Below are positions 1-9,416 of a stretch of 64,000 bases of DNA, one piece after another (the stretch's first letter is position 1; each line of letters starts with the position of its first letter). Below the pieces are notes generated by a model. It saw only the letters and a list, made by a program, of their open reading frames with translations. It was not told the DNA's origin and did not search any database. The translations under genes and the position numbers were made by a program. This DNA is from Gordonia amicalis NBRC 100051 = JCM 11271 (lineage in GTDB: Bacteria; Actinomycetota; Actinomycetes; Mycobacteriales; Mycobacteriaceae). The DNA lies in the NCBI RefSeq assembly GCF_000332995.1, contig NZ_BANS01000003.1, positions 1 to 64,000 on the forward strand. Direction: 5' to 3'.

Positions 1-78
1 GCCGACCGGCTCAACCAGCAGGAGTCGATGCTTCGATTCGGTGGCGTAGCCAAACCCGCTGCGCGTGAGTCTGTTTCG

Positions 79-1356
79 TTAGGCGGCGATGTCGTCGAGT
101 CGCATGGTGCGGCGGTTGTAGGCGGGCAGCGGTCGACGCTGCGGGTCGACGTCGGCGGGCGGGATCAACCAGGGGTGGCGGTCGAAGCCCATCAGGATCT
201 CCCAACCGTGGTGATGGACTTGGGTGTGGCAGCGTTGGCAGAGTAGGCAGCCGTTGTCGAGGTCGGTGTCACCCTCGTCGGACCAGTGCTCGATGTGGTG
301 AACCTGGGTATGTGAGTGCGGTGCACCGCATTTGATGCAGGACTCGTCGCGCAGGATGATCGCCTTGCGCAGGTGTGCCGGGAACAGTCGTCGTTCGCGG
401 CCCATCTGCAAGGGCACGGTCTCGCCGTCAACGATGATCTCGGTCAGGGTTCCGTCGCAGGACAACCGTTTCGCAGTCGCCTGCGTGACCGACCCGGTCC
501 AGGGCAGGAATGCGGGATCGCCGCCGTCGGCAGGGATGGTCAGCAACGTCTGAGTTCTCGGTGTTCCGATGGTGTCCATGGCCGCACCTACTGCGGCTTG
601 GTCCAGCAGCACCTCGAGTGCGTCTGCGCGTCGTTGTTCGGCGGAGCGGCGGTCGTCGGCGCCGTCGGGTTCGGGCCGGGGCATCGATCGTTCGTCGATC
701 ATCGCGATGAATTTCTCCCCGACTGCCTGGGTGACGCTGGCGCGGATGTCGATGCGGGAGTCGTCGGTGAGGTGGTGTGACAAGGTGTCCAGGGTTCGGT
801 CGTCGCTGGCTGGGATGCCGCCCTGATCGTCAGCGTTGGTGTTGCCGATTGTCTGGGCGTGCTTCTGTATGTCGGTGGGTGCGGCGCCGGACAGGGCCTG
901 GGTGAGGAGTTCGGTCTCGTAGATGTCGTGATCGTCGTCGGATAGCTGTGTGGGGGAACGTTTCTCGATGGTCGTGATTCCGCGCACGATGGCGTCGACG
1001 ACTTCGGCGGAGAGTCGTCCGTCGGCAGCGCAGGCCTCGACCTTGCTCAGCGTGCCGAGAGCGTCGGCGATCCGAGTGGTGCGAGTAGCCGCTGCGGGTG
1101 GGAACCCCATCTCGATCAGCAACTTCTTGGTGGTGGAGCCCGCCTTGTCCGCGACGCCGAGGTCGTCCAGTTGCGCCGCGTGCGTGGCGATCTGGTGATC
1201 GGCCACGTTGCGGATCAACCGCCAGAACTCCAGCTGGGCACACGTTGTGCGGCCGGTGGAATCGTCGACGGGTGGGGTGATCTCGACGAGTCGGTCGAGG
1301 ATGGCGTCGAGTGACGCAGTGTCGGTATCGATCATGACGGGAGCCGTCTTTCTCAT
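79..1356 (-). CDS. DUF222 / 13E12-repeat HNH endonuclease-domain protein
   Basis: The protein has 425 residues. The N-terminal two thirds is a mostly helical DUF222-type region. The C-terminal part holds an HNH-nuclease-like motif: two CxxC pairs (CIKCGAPH and CLLCQRCH) around a VHHIEHWSDEG core, the usual metal and catalytic histidine layout. Members of this 13E12 REP family occur in many copies in mycobacteria and Gordonia and are often tied to mobile DNA, but their role is not firmly known. The start is uncertain: the first ATG lacks a clear ribosome site, and an ATG seven codons in (MIDTDTASL) is an alternative. The gene diverges from the TerD-AIM24 gene. A nuclease function is inferred from the motif only. 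Confidence 0.85.
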   Translation of the reverse strand: MRKTAPVMIDTDTASLDAILDRLVEITPPVDDSTGRTTCAQLEFWRLIRNVADHQIATHAAQLDDLGVADKAGSTTKKLLIEMGFPPAAATRTTRIADALGTLSKVEACAADGRLSAEVVDAIVRGITTIEKRSPTQLSDDDHDIYETELLTQALSGAAPTDIQKHAQTIGNTNADDQGGIPASDDRTLDTLSHHLTDDSRIDIRASVTQAVGEKFIAMIDERSMPRPEPDGADDRRSAEQRRADALEVLLDQAAVGAAMDTIGTPRTQTLLTIPADGGDPAFLPWTGSVTQATAKRLSCDGTLTEIIVDGETVPLQMGRERRLFPAHLRKAIILRDESCIKCGAPHSHTQVHHIEHWSDEGDTDLDNGCLLCQRCHTQVHHHGWEILMGFDRHPWLIPPADVDPQRRPLPAYNRRTMRLDDIAA

Positions 1357-1519
1357 GGAGGATCAAACCGGTGGGGTGGGACCGTCGTCGAAGACTGCTC
1401 GTCATTGATTTCTGTGTCTTCAGTTCTACCTCGGGGGTCCGACAGTTCCCGACCGGGCAGGTCCGCGGGTGACGTCAGTCGGTATACAGGCAATTCCCTC
1501 GCGCGTCCGACTTGGCACA

Positions 1520-2917
1520 ATGGACGACGTGCTCACCCTGTCCGCCGGAGAGAACCGCCCATTGCCGTCGTCGGCTGTGACGGTCTCGGTGCGTTCGGTA
1601 TCGCCGGTCAACACCTCGGCGATCCTGCTCACCGATGCCGGTCGCGTCCGCTCCGACGCCGACCTGATCTTCTACAACCAGCCGGCCGGTCCGGGCGTCG
1701 GATACCGGTCCGCGGGGGCGGTCGACATCGTCACCGTCGACACCGCCGCGCTGCCCCGCGACATCACGACGGTCGTCGTGGCCGCGAGCCTCGACGGCAG
1801 CGGGCCGTCCACCTTCGCGACCGCCGGTGCGCTGACCGCGACACTGAGCGGCGGCGGCGAGGAACTCACGTTCGCGCCCACGGGCCTCACCAGCGAGGCC
1901 GCCGTCGTCTGCCTGGAGATCTACCGCCGCAACGACACCTGGAAGGTCCGCGCCGTCGGTCAGGGCTACGACGCCGGGCTCGCGGGTCTCGTCTCGGCCT
2001 TCGGCATCGAGGTCGAGGACGACCCGGCGCCGCCACCCGAGCCCGGCCGGCCACCGCGGGTGACCGATCCCCAGCCGTGGCCGCCCGCCGCGCAACCACA
2101 GTCACCACCCGCGGCCGCGCCGCCACCGGTCACCCCGCCCCCGGCTCCGGCCACCACTCAACCCACGGGAGTCCCCATGCACAGCGATCTGTTCGCCCCG
2201 TCCCACGCCGAGGTCAGCGGCCAGGGAATCCAGAAGCAGGGCAGCAAGATGTGCCGCATCGGGCTCTCGGGGGAGGTGATGGCCCGCACCGGGTCGATGG
2301 TCGCCTACCAGGGTGACCTCAACTTCGAGGCCCTCGGCTCCGGCGGGCTGGGCCGGATGATGCGCCAGGCCATGACCGGCGAGGGTGTCCCGCTGATGAA
2401 GGTCACCGGACGCGGCGACCTGTTCCTCGCCAACGCCGCGTCCGACGTCCACCTCATCGACCTCGACGGCACCGACGGCCTGACCATCAACGGCGCGAAC
2501 GTCCTGGCGTTCGACTCGACCCTGCGCTACGACATCCAGCGTGTCCAGGGCGCGGGCGCGATGAGCAACGCGGGCCTGTACAACTGCGTGTTCACCGGTC
2601 GCGGACGCATCGCCATCACCACCGACGGCACCCCGGTGGTGCTCAACGTAGACGCCGCGACCTACGCCGACCCGCAGGCCGCGGTCGCGTGGTCGTCGAG
2701 TCTCCGCACCTCGGTGAAGTCCAACGACTCGTTCAACCTCGGCACCCTGATGGGACGCAGCACCGGCGAACGTTTCACCCTCGCCTTCTCCGGCCAGGGG
2801 TTCGTCGTCGTGCAGCCGTCGGAGCTGCCGCCGGGCGGCTTCATCGGCGGCACGGGCGGCGGCGGGGCCGCGGGCTCCGGCGCCGGCGGGATGCTGGGCG
2901 GCATCCTCGGACGCTGA
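1520..2917 (+). CDS. TerD-family / AIM24-family fusion protein
   Basis: The protein has 465 residues from the ATG chosen here; an earlier in-frame ATG at 1469 adds a tail that does not fit the TerD fold. Residues about 1-170 resemble TerD stress proteins (LTLSAGENRPLP at the start, then DLIFYNQP, where acidic calcium ligands lie in the family). A proline/alanine-rich linker follows (about 175-215). The C-terminal half looks like an AIM24/DUF124 beta-solenoid domain (KMCRIGLSGEVMARTGSMV, LFLANAASDVHLIDLDG) and ends in a glycine-rich tail. There is no signal peptide, so it is probably cytoplasmic. TerD proteins are linked to tellurite and envelope stress; AIM24 proteins are poorly understood. 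The function of the fusion is unknown. Confidence 0.85.
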   Translation: MDDVLTLSAGENRPLPSSAVTVSVRSVSPVNTSAILLTDAGRVRSDADLIFYNQPAGPGVGYRSAGAVDIVTVDTAALPRDITTVVVAASLDGSGPSTFATAGALTATLSGGGEELTFAPTGLTSEAAVVCLEIYRRNDTWKVRAVGQGYDAGLAGLVSAFGIEVEDDPAPPPEPGRPPRVTDPQPWPPAAQPQSPPAAAPPPVTPPPAPATTQPTGVPMHSDLFAPSHAEVSGQGIQKQGSKMCRIGLSGEVMARTGSMVAYQGDLNFEALGSGGLGRMMRQAMTGEGVPLMKVTGRGDLFLANAASDVHLIDLDGTDGLTINGANVLAFDSTLRYDIQRVQGAGAMSNAGLYNCVFTGRGRIAITTDGTPVVLNVDAATYADPQAAVAWSSSLRTSVKSNDSFNLGTLMGRSTGERFTLAFSGQGFVVVQPSELPPGGFIGGTGGGGAAGSGAGGMLGGILGR

Positions 2918-2932
2918 GCCCGGCGTCGGCTC

Positions 2933-3424
2933 CTACCGGAAGACGCTCCCCTTGTTCTCCGACGCCTCGACCCGTTCGACGATCCAGGCGACGAGCACCT
3001 CGACCTTCCGCTTGCGGCCGGTTTCCTTACGGGTGTCGAGTTCCTGTTCGGCGATGATGTCCCGGAGCTGCTCGATGGTCAGCTCGCCAAGCCGCGCCGC
3101 CAGGTCCTGCCCGCCGCTCTCGCGGTAGACGACGAACGGGTCGAACGCACCCGGCTGACGCGTCACCCGTGGCTTCGGCGCCGCGGCACGCTTCCGCGGC
3201 GCCGGCACCGGTGCTGCGCCGAGGACACCATCGGCCGGACGCAATGCGTCGACGACTCCGGTCAGCGCGGCGGCGAAGCGGGAGGACCGCTCGGCTTCCG
3301 CGATGATCACCGTGGTCAGTCCGGCGATGAGCTGTGCGGCTTGCGGATTCTTGGCGTCCAGCTGCGCGAGCGCCCCGCCGACGGCCTGGTACTCCATTCG
3401 ACGGCGGGTGTCGTCGGAACTCAT
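2933..3424 (-). CDS. Small basic protein downstream of ParA, possible partition partner
   Basis: This 163-residue protein has a helical N-terminal part, a basic proline/alanine-rich hinge (APVPAPRKRAAAPKPRV), and a C-terminal helical segment (LGELTIEQLRDIIAEQELD followed by RKETGRKRK) reminiscent of SAP or Rho-N DNA-binding domains. Its ATG overlaps the stop of the ParA-like gene by four bases, so the two are almost certainly co-translated. ParA ATPases usually work with a DNA-binding or cargo-binding partner encoded just downstream, so a ParB-like or adaptor role is reasonable. It shows no similarity to classical ParB by eye. Its function is inferred from context. Confidence 0.75.
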   Translation of the reverse strand: MSSDDTRRRMEYQAVGGALAQLDAKNPQAAQLIAGLTTVIIAEAERSSRFAAALTGVVDALRPADGVLGAAPVPAPRKRAAAPKPRVTRQPGAFDPFVVYRESGGQDLAARLGELTIEQLRDIIAEQELDTRKETGRKRKVEVLVAWIVERVEASENKGSVFR

Positions 3425-4277
3425 CGGATCTTCTCCTGCGCCTCGGTCATCACGTCCATGGCCAGCCCACGGAACTGGTCGAACTGCCCTTGATTGCCGT
3501 ATTTGCCCCGGAGCGTCCCGTAGGGCGTGAACTCAGCAGCTGCCGCCACGGAATTCGCCTCGTTGATGTAGCTGGGCAGCACATGCTGGATGGTGGGATC
3601 ACGGCGCAGACGCAGGGCCGTCGACCGGTGCACGGCCGAGTTCGCCTTGTACTTGGTGATCACCACGCCGAGTTCGACGATCGTCCGGCCGATCTCGTCG
3701 CCGATCTTGCGCACGCGGGTCTGAATCTGGGGAATACCGTACGTGGACAACACATCCGGGATCGTCGGGATGATGTAGGCATCCGCGGCGGCCAGACCGT
3801 TCAGCGTGACGGGTCCGATGTTCGGCGGGCAGTCGATCAGCACGTAGTCGTAGAAGTCGACCACCGGTGCGATCGCTTCACGCAGGAACTGGGTTCCGTT
3901 GCCTCGAGCGCGCCCCTCCACCCGCAGTGCACTCAGTTCCTCCTGGACCTCGATGAGATCCAGGGACGACGCCAGCAGGTCGACGGTATTCACCTTCTTC
4001 ACCGGGGAGACACCCCGTTCGATCGCGTCGTTCAGCCGGAAGTACTGGGTACCGTTGATCGCGTCGGAGAACAGCGTGGCCAGCGTGCGGCCATTCGTGT
4101 TCAGCTCGAACCACCGCTCCTCGCTGATCATCATGGTGGTCAGATTGATCTGCGAGTCGAGATCGATGAGCAAGACCCGCTGCCCGAACTCCGCCGCCAT
4201 GAACTCGGCCAGCCCGGCGGTCACGGTCGTCTTGCCGACACCGCCTTCAGGCTGATCGTCGCGATCACCTTCGCCAT
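3421..4277 (-). pseudogene. ParA-like partition ATPase, single-base frameshift in Walker A
   Basis: The ParA/MinD-type ATPase reads cleanly from 4224 down to 3421: VLLIDLDSQINLT (Walker A' aspartate region), YVLIDCPPNIGPVT (Walker B) and NEANSVAAAAEF near the end. The true start is the ATG at 4277-4275 (MAKVIATISLK), in another frame. Between them the expected KGGVGKTT is broken: the - strand reads AAGGCGGTGTCGGCAAG where AAGGGCGGTGTCGGCAAG would restore the motif. One G is missing near 4243-4247. Restoring it joins the two frames into about 285 residues. Either the gene is inactive or the base was lost in sequencing or assembly. The downstream partner overlaps its stop by four bases. ParA proteins hydrolyse ATP to segregate DNA or position protein cargo. 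Confidence 0.8.
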
Positions 4278-4451
4278 CGAAAAGTCTCTACCTTCCCTGC
4301 AATCTGCTTCGGCAGTGTGCAGGGAACGGGTCGCTCCATCGCACTGGTCAGCCGCCCCGGCCGCGAGCTTAGCACCGCGATCCGACGCGAAAATGCGCGC
4401 CATATACCAACTTTCGTTACGGATTCCGGGGTCACGGGTAACGTCGCGCCC

Positions 4452-4907
4452 ATGCCCGTTGCCTCCGCCTCCGTCGTGATCAAGCAGTCGGTCGACACCG
4501 TCTGGGAGTATTGCCTGGTCCCCGAGCACGTCGCGGCACTCACTCCGGGTGTCGTCGGGATCGTGCCGGTGTCGGACGGGCCCACCCGCGTCGGCACCAC
4601 GTGGAAGGGCCAGATGAAAGCGCTGGGCCGCACGGTCGACTGGGTCGGCGAGTTCATCCGCGTCGACCCCGCTGAGGCAACCGAGTTCACCTCCACGGAG
4701 TCGCCCGTCGGGTTCACCATCTCCGCCACCTTCGATGACGCGCGGGACGGAGTCCGACTCACCTACCGCGTCCACAACGATGGTATCGGCGGCGGCGCCA
4801 TCGGCCGGGTCGCCGACGCGCTCGCCATCCGTGCCTATCAGCGCTCGTTGTCGGCCAGCGCCCGAGAGCTGCCGCGCCTCGTCGACAACTGGGCGGCAAG
4901 ACGCTGA
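4452..4907 (+). CDS. SRPBCC (START-like) family protein, copy 1
   Basis: This 151-residue protein starts MPVASASVVIKQSVDTVWEY, typical of SRPBCC/polyketide-cyclase-like folds: an N-terminal strand followed by a helix with the VWEY motif. It continues with GPTRVGTTWKG and DWVGEFIRVDP strands and ends with a long C-terminal helix (RAYQRSLSASARELPRLVDNW). The family binds hydrophobic ligands in a deep cavity. No catalytic residue can be named. The ATG was chosen because upstream sequence in this frame is not protein-like. A closely similar copy lies at 8867-9325, beyond the large exported protein gene. A hairpin about 20 bases past the stop probably ends the transcript. Confidence 0.85.
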   Translation: MPVASASVVIKQSVDTVWEYCLVPEHVAALTPGVVGIVPVSDGPTRVGTTWKGQMKALGRTVDWVGEFIRVDPAEATEFTSTESPVGFTISATFDDARDGVRLTYRVHNDGIGGGAIGRVADALAIRAYQRSLSASARELPRLVDNWAARR

Positions 4908-5285
4908 TCTCGGTCGCGAGACCCCCGGGACGACACGATTCGGGTGTCGTCCGCTCGGACGGTTTTCGTGTCGCCCGCCTGAGCGATCGGAGGTCGCATC
5001 AGCGGTCACGTCGCCGGTCGTCGATCTGAGCCGTGGCCCAGCCGAGCACCGGAAGCACTGCACCACAGCACAACCCGGATGGCCCCCGTTCGGGGGACGC
5101 CGCGAGCCCGGCGGCGGGTCCATCACACGCGGGACTCCGACCAGGTGAATCGTTCGCGGAACTGTTCGTGACCGCCGCTGCGAACGACTACCGTCAGAGA
5201 CGTCGGCTGGGTCCGCGGTGGTGATTTGTTCACCCATCGTCGTTCACAGCGATATGTGCTGCTTCGTATCGAAGGTCTCCCGAAG
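4908..5285. other. Intergenic region before the Ser/Gly-rich exported protein
   Basis: Apart from the hairpin at 4928-4952, about 330 bases hold no convincing gene. Short open frames here lack protein-like composition. It should contain the promoter of the exported protein gene, but I could not pick a confident -10/-35 pair. Confidence 0.6.
4928..4952 (+). terminator. Hairpin terminator after SRPBCC copy 1
   Basis: A perfect 9-bp stem (GGACGACAC with GTGTCGTCC) closes a 7-base loop 20 bases after the stop codon. A GGTTTTCG stretch follows about 10 bases later rather than a tight T run, so it may be only a weak intrinsic terminator. Confidence 0.6.
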
Positions 5286-8200
5286 ATGACCATGACCACT
5301 GCGCGACCCCGCCGCGTCCGGGTGCTCGCGGTTGCAGCTGCCGTGGGTCTGGCGCTCTGCTTCGGCGGGCAGGCACCCGCGACGGCCGAGCCGAGCGACT
5401 CCGGTGGCGGCTCGCACAGCGTGGACGCCCCTGGTTCCGGAGGGGACTCGAGCAGCGGTGGCGAGTCGGGCAGTGGCGACTCGGGCGGCAGCACCTCCGG
5501 CGGTAGCGGCTCGGAGGGCGGTGGGAACTCCTCCGGCAGCGGTTCGGGCGGCACCGGGTCCGGCGGCGACTCCAGCAGCGGAGACTCCGGCGGAGGCTCC
5601 GGCGACAGCGCACCCGACCCCGGGTCGAGCACGGACTCCGATCCCGGCGATTCCACAGGAGAACCCTCGAGCTCCCTCACGGAGAACGACGTCGTCCCGG
5701 TGGACCCCACCCCGCCATCCGAGACCGAGGGGGCCAGCGCGGGCGAGCCCAGCGCGCCACCTGCCGCCGAGGTGACCGAGCCCGACCCGGAACCCTCCTC
5801 CGACCCCGCCCCGGACACCGCAGCCGCGGACGTCGACGTCGACATCAACCGAAACCCGGTGCCGGACCGACCCGACGACTCCGACCGCGCCGGCGCCGAC
5901 GGCACTCCGCCGCCCGGAGCCGAAGGCCGACCCGGGGACTCTCCGCTTGCCGCACGAGCGGCTGGGGCGACCGGATCACAGTTCGATCCTCGCGTGTCGC
6001 CATCCGGCGACCCGCCTCCGTGGGCCCCCATGCTCAAGACCTCCACCCCGCCGGTCGCCGTGGCCCCGCAGCCGTACAAGACCGGCGCCTTCGGGCTCCT
6101 GACGTTCCTGGGGATCCACATCCTCGGAGGAGGAAGCACCGGCGCGGTCAGCCCGGCACCGTGGACCCTCCTGTGGTGGATACGACGTTTCGGCACCCCC
6201 GGCCCGGTCGCCACCGCCGAATCTCCCCTCACCCCCTACACAACCGGCCTGGTGACAACCGATCCCGACCAGTTCCTCGGCTCGGCCGAGGGGTCGGGAC
6301 CGAACAGTCCCGTCCCACAGTCCGCGCTCGTCGGCGGTCTCGTCTTCGGTTCCGCACTCCTCACCAGAAAGCGCATGGCGGCCGCGGTGACGGTCACGGC
6401 GAACGACCCTGCGTCGACGATCCCGGTACCACGCCGCACTCATGCAAAAACGGTGGCAGCACCCGCTCCCTCCGGCGTCCTGCACGGTTCCTTGCGGTTC
6501 ACCGATCCGGACGGAAACCCGATCCCGACGACGCTGCACGGCGTGACACGGACGAGCGACCAGACCTTCCTCACCGCGAGCGGCAGCGTGCTCGCCTACG
6601 ACGAGTCGACCGGCACGTACACCTACTCGCCCGGCCTGCCGGCCCGCGTCGCAGCAGCCGCACCGGATGCCCCGGAATCCGCTCGCTTCGACTCCGTGGT
6701 GATCACGGCGGACGACGGCCGGGGCGGTACGACACCGATCACCGTCGCCCTGCCGATCACGAGTCCGTACACCCTCGGGCAGGTGTCGGTACCCGGCTGC
6801 CAGATCGACGACGTGGTCATCGGCCACGACGACGCCGCGTTCGTGACCACCCGACGCGGCGACGGTTGCACCCAGGTCTCCGTGGTCCGGCCGAAGACCA
6901 TGACGGTGGCGACGGTCCCCATCGCGGGGTCGCCGGCCGAGCCGAATCGTGGCGTCGTCCTCGGCCCCGACGGCCGCGCCCATCAGCTCACGGAACTCGC
7001 GGAGATCGCCGACGAGACCATCAGGACATCGGTGCGGGTCACTCGAGTGGATCCGTCCGGCGCCGCGTCGACCACCCGACCGATCCTCGGCCAACCCGCA
7101 GATCACCTACTGTTCGACGCCGCCGGCGTGGGCTACCTGCTGACCACGTGGTCCGACGACGACGGCCGGACCTACACCTACCTGACCGCCCTGGACCACG
7201 ACGGCACCGCCTCTACGTTCCCGCGTATCCCCGGCGCCGGCAGCCGCCTCGTCCTGTCCTCGTCGGGGAAGGTGTTCGTCTCGACGTCGGATGCCGATGG
7301 AACCCGTCTCTACGAGGCCCGCCCTGCTGGACTCTCGCCCGTCGGGCTGGTGTTCGACGGCGAGGGCGGCGACATATGGGCGCGGCGCGGGGACACGCTG
7401 TACTTCGTGCGCCATCACGGCGATCACGTCGGCCGACCGGTCGCCACCCTCGCGATCCTCGACCTGGGGGGTTCGATGACCACCGTCGAGGAGATCCCCG
7501 GGCTCGTGTCCTCCGTGGTGCCGACCGACACCGCCGTGTATGTGGTCTCATGGTCTCCCGAATCGGTTCATGTCACCGCAGTCCGTTCCGAGAGCCGGAT
7601 CTCGACGGTCGATCTCGCCGGCACCGGCGACGGCGGCGCCGTTCCCGGACCCGGCGACCACCTCTTCCTCGCGCTGACGAATCCCTCAACCGGGATGAGC
7701 GCCGTCGTCCGGATCTCACCGGACGGCATCGCGCAGATGATCGCAACGGGAATCGGGCCGGCGTCCGTCCAGGCAGACGCGATCGGCACCGTCCTCATAA
7801 CCACGACGACCACCACGCCGGCCGGCGAGGACACCACGACCGTCACCGTCATCCGCAGTGACAGCATCGTGGACGACGGGTACGTCGTCCACGGGACTCC
7901 GGTCTCGGTCCACTTCGACCGGACCGGCGCCGCGCATATCCCGATGCTCGCCACCGACCCGGTCAGCGGGGCCCCGCTCATCTCCCTCGCGGTGATACGC
8001 CCGGACGCCACGACCGTGGTGTCCCCTCCGGTCTTCGGGGAGCCGGCCGGCACCCCGGCGATCGCCCACGACGGTCGGACATATCTGCCGCTGACCCGCT
8101 TCTGTCCCCAAACCCGGCGACCGACAACGACTCTGGTCGTTTTCCACACCGATGGTTCGGTCGTCGAGGCCGGGGAGTTCCACGGACATTCGACGCACGG

Positions 8201-8627
8201 CCCGGTCATCTCACCCGACGACGACGTCATCCTTCTCACGCACGACACCGGTACCACGACGATCCGTCCGATCAGGACGACCGCCCACAGCAGTCACAGC
8301 GTCGAGAACCCCGCCCCCGCCTTGGTTTTCGAGGTCAAACCGACCATCTCTGCCATCAACCCGAAAACGGGCGCCGTGTCGGGTTCGGTGGCCGACACGA
8401 CCGGCCAGACCTCCGCTCTCCGTTATCTGACCACCGACTCCCAGGTGATACTCGATTCCGGCAGCGGCACATTCGTTTTCACGCCCACAGCAGCGCAGCG
8501 CCACTGGACCACCGGGTCGGCCTCACACGATTTCCCCGTTCTGGTCTCCGATGCGTCGGGGTCATCCACGGTGATCTCGGTGCGCGTCCCGATCATGCCT
8601 GCGACCACCCCCGATCCACTCGATTAG
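5286..8627 (+). CDS. Large exported Ser/Gly-rich surface protein with Ig/VCBS-like and beta-propeller-like regions
   Basis: The start is placed at MTMTTARPRRVRVLAV (about 1,113 residues), since this gives a classic signal peptide: a basic start, a hydrophobic VLAVAAAVGLALCFGG core and an ATAEP cleavage region. Next comes roughly 90 residues of Ser/Gly/Asp repeat, then an acidic proline-rich stretch. A VCBS/cadherin-like domain follows (GSLRFTDPDGNPIPTTL, then YDESTGTYTYSP and ITADDGRGGTT). A long central region repeats strand motifs around VVLGPDGRAHQL and VISPDDDVILL, suggesting a beta-propeller. A second Ig-like domain (AVSGSVADTTGQTS) closes the protein. It is probably a cell-surface or secreted adhesin or structural protein; no sortase motif or C-terminal anchor is seen. 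It lies between two SRPBCC paralogues. Function unknown. Confidence 0.8.
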   Translation: MTMTTARPRRVRVLAVAAAVGLALCFGGQAPATAEPSDSGGGSHSVDAPGSGGDSSSGGESGSGDSGGSTSGGSGSEGGGNSSGSGSGGTGSGGDSSSGDSGGGSGDSAPDPGSSTDSDPGDSTGEPSSSLTENDVVPVDPTPPSETEGASAGEPSAPPAAEVTEPDPEPSSDPAPDTAAADVDVDINRNPVPDRPDDSDRAGADGTPPPGAEGRPGDSPLAARAAGATGSQFDPRVSPSGDPPPWAPMLKTSTPPVAVAPQPYKTGAFGLLTFLGIHILGGGSTGAVSPAPWTLLWWIRRFGTPGPVATAESPLTPYTTGLVTTDPDQFLGSAEGSGPNSPVPQSALVGGLVFGSALLTRKRMAAAVTVTANDPASTIPVPRRTHAKTVAAPAPSGVLHGSLRFTDPDGNPIPTTLHGVTRTSDQTFLTASGSVLAYDESTGTYTYSPGLPARVAAAAPDAPESARFDSVVITADDGRGGTTPITVALPITSPYTLGQVSVPGCQIDDVVIGHDDAAFVTTRRGDGCTQVSVVRPKTMTVATVPIAGSPAEPNRGVVLGPDGRAHQLTELAEIADETIRTSVRVTRVDPSGAASTTRPILGQPADHLLFDAAGVGYLLTTWSDDDGRTYTYLTALDHDGTASTFPRIPGAGSRLVLSSSGKVFVSTSDADGTRLYEARPAGLSPVGLVFDGEGGDIWARRGDTLYFVRHHGDHVGRPVATLAILDLGGSMTTVEEIPGLVSSVVPTDTAVYVVSWSPESVHVTAVRSESRISTVDLAGTGDGGAVPGPGDHLFLALTNPSTGMSAVVRISPDGIAQMIATGIGPASVQADAIGTVLITTTTTTPAGEDTTTVTVIRSDSIVDDGYVVHGTPVSVHFDRTGAAHIPMLATDPVSGAPLISLAVIRPDATTVVSPPVFGEPAGTPAIAHDGRTYLPLTRFCPQTRRPTTTLVVFHTDGSVVEAGEFHGHSTHGPVISPDDDVILLTHDTGTTTIRPIRTTAHSSHSVENPAPALVFEVKPTISAINPKTGAVSGSVADTTGQTSALRYLTTDSQVILDSGSGTFVFTPTAAQRHWTTGSASHDFPVLVSDASGSSTVISVRVPIMPATTPDPLD

Positions 8628-8866
8628 ACTGCGCGGCAACGACTTCGCCGCACCGAAACGGATGAGCACACATCCACGCCGTTCGTGCCAAGCCAGGCGA
8701 GCGCCTTTGTTAGACAAAACAATTGACCGTTTTATCCGGTGGTCAGGCAGCTCTCGGCGGCGTATTCTCATCGATGCATGGAACTAGGTACAGCACGTCA
8801 CACCTACCCGCCGTCCCGGGCGGCGTAGGACACCACCCATTTCTTCACTTTGCACAGGACCTCGTC

Positions 8867-9325
8867 ATGCCCGAATCCAACGCCTCCGTCGTCGTCAAGC
8901 AGCCCCTCGAAAAGGTCTGGGAATTCACGACAGACCCCGAAAATGCCGCCAGCTACTTTCCTGGAACCGTAGAACTCACCTCTCTCTCAGACGGCCCTGT
9001 CGCCGTCGGCACACAGTGGAAGGGAAAGACCGCACTGCTCGGGCGGACCATGGACTGGCGCGGGGAATACACCCGTGTCGACGCCCAAAAGGGAACGGAG
9101 TTCAAGACGATCGAATCCCCGTTCAAGTTCTCCATCCACACCGACCTCGAGGACACCGCCGATGGCGTACGCATGTCCGTCCGCGTCGATTCCGCCAGCG
9201 GACTGGGCGGAGTCTTCGGCAAAATGGCCGATCCCATCGTCACCCGCATCTATCAGCGCTCCCTCACCGCATCGATCGAGAGCATCCCCGATCTCATGGA
9301 CGCGTGGCTCGCCCAGAAGGGATGA
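8867..9325 (+). CDS. SRPBCC (START-like) family protein, copy 2
   Basis: This 152-residue protein is clearly paralogous to the one at 4452-4907. It shares the same N-terminal pattern (MPESNASVVVKQPLEKVWEF), GPVAVGTQWKG, DWRGEYTRVDA, and a C-terminal helix ending SIPDLMDAWL. The ATG is preceded by AT-richer intergenic DNA and was chosen because it aligns with the start of copy 1. Ligand and role are unknown. It converges on rpsN and shares with it the terminator at 9354-9388. Confidence 0.85.
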   Translation: MPESNASVVVKQPLEKVWEFTTDPENAASYFPGTVELTSLSDGPVAVGTQWKGKTALLGRTMDWRGEYTRVDAQKGTEFKTIESPFKFSIHTDLEDTADGVRMSVRVDSASGLGGVFGKMADPIVTRIYQRSLTASIESIPDLMDAWLAQKG

Positions 9326-9353
9326 CCACAGAAGGGTTGACCACAGACACGAA

Positions 9354-9388
9354 ACGGCCCCGATCTCCGCGAGGGAGATCGGGGCCGT
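9354..9388. terminator. Strong bidirectional terminator between SRPBCC copy 2 and rpsN
   Basis: A perfect 15-bp stem (ACGGCCCCGATCTCC with its complement) closes a 5-base loop. It lies 28 bases after the + strand stop at 9325 and about 28 bases after the rpsN stop at 9417, so it can end both convergent transcripts. T-rich sequence follows on both strands. Confidence 0.85.
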
Positions 9389-9416
9389 TCGTCAAAGCGT
9401 CAGCCTCGGGGAAAAG

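Noticed and set aside
5400-5640. Possible CRISPR or DNA tandem repeat in the Ser/Gly-rich region
   Set aside because: Units are irregular, in frame and encode a low-complexity protein stalk; there are no constant repeats with unique spacers.
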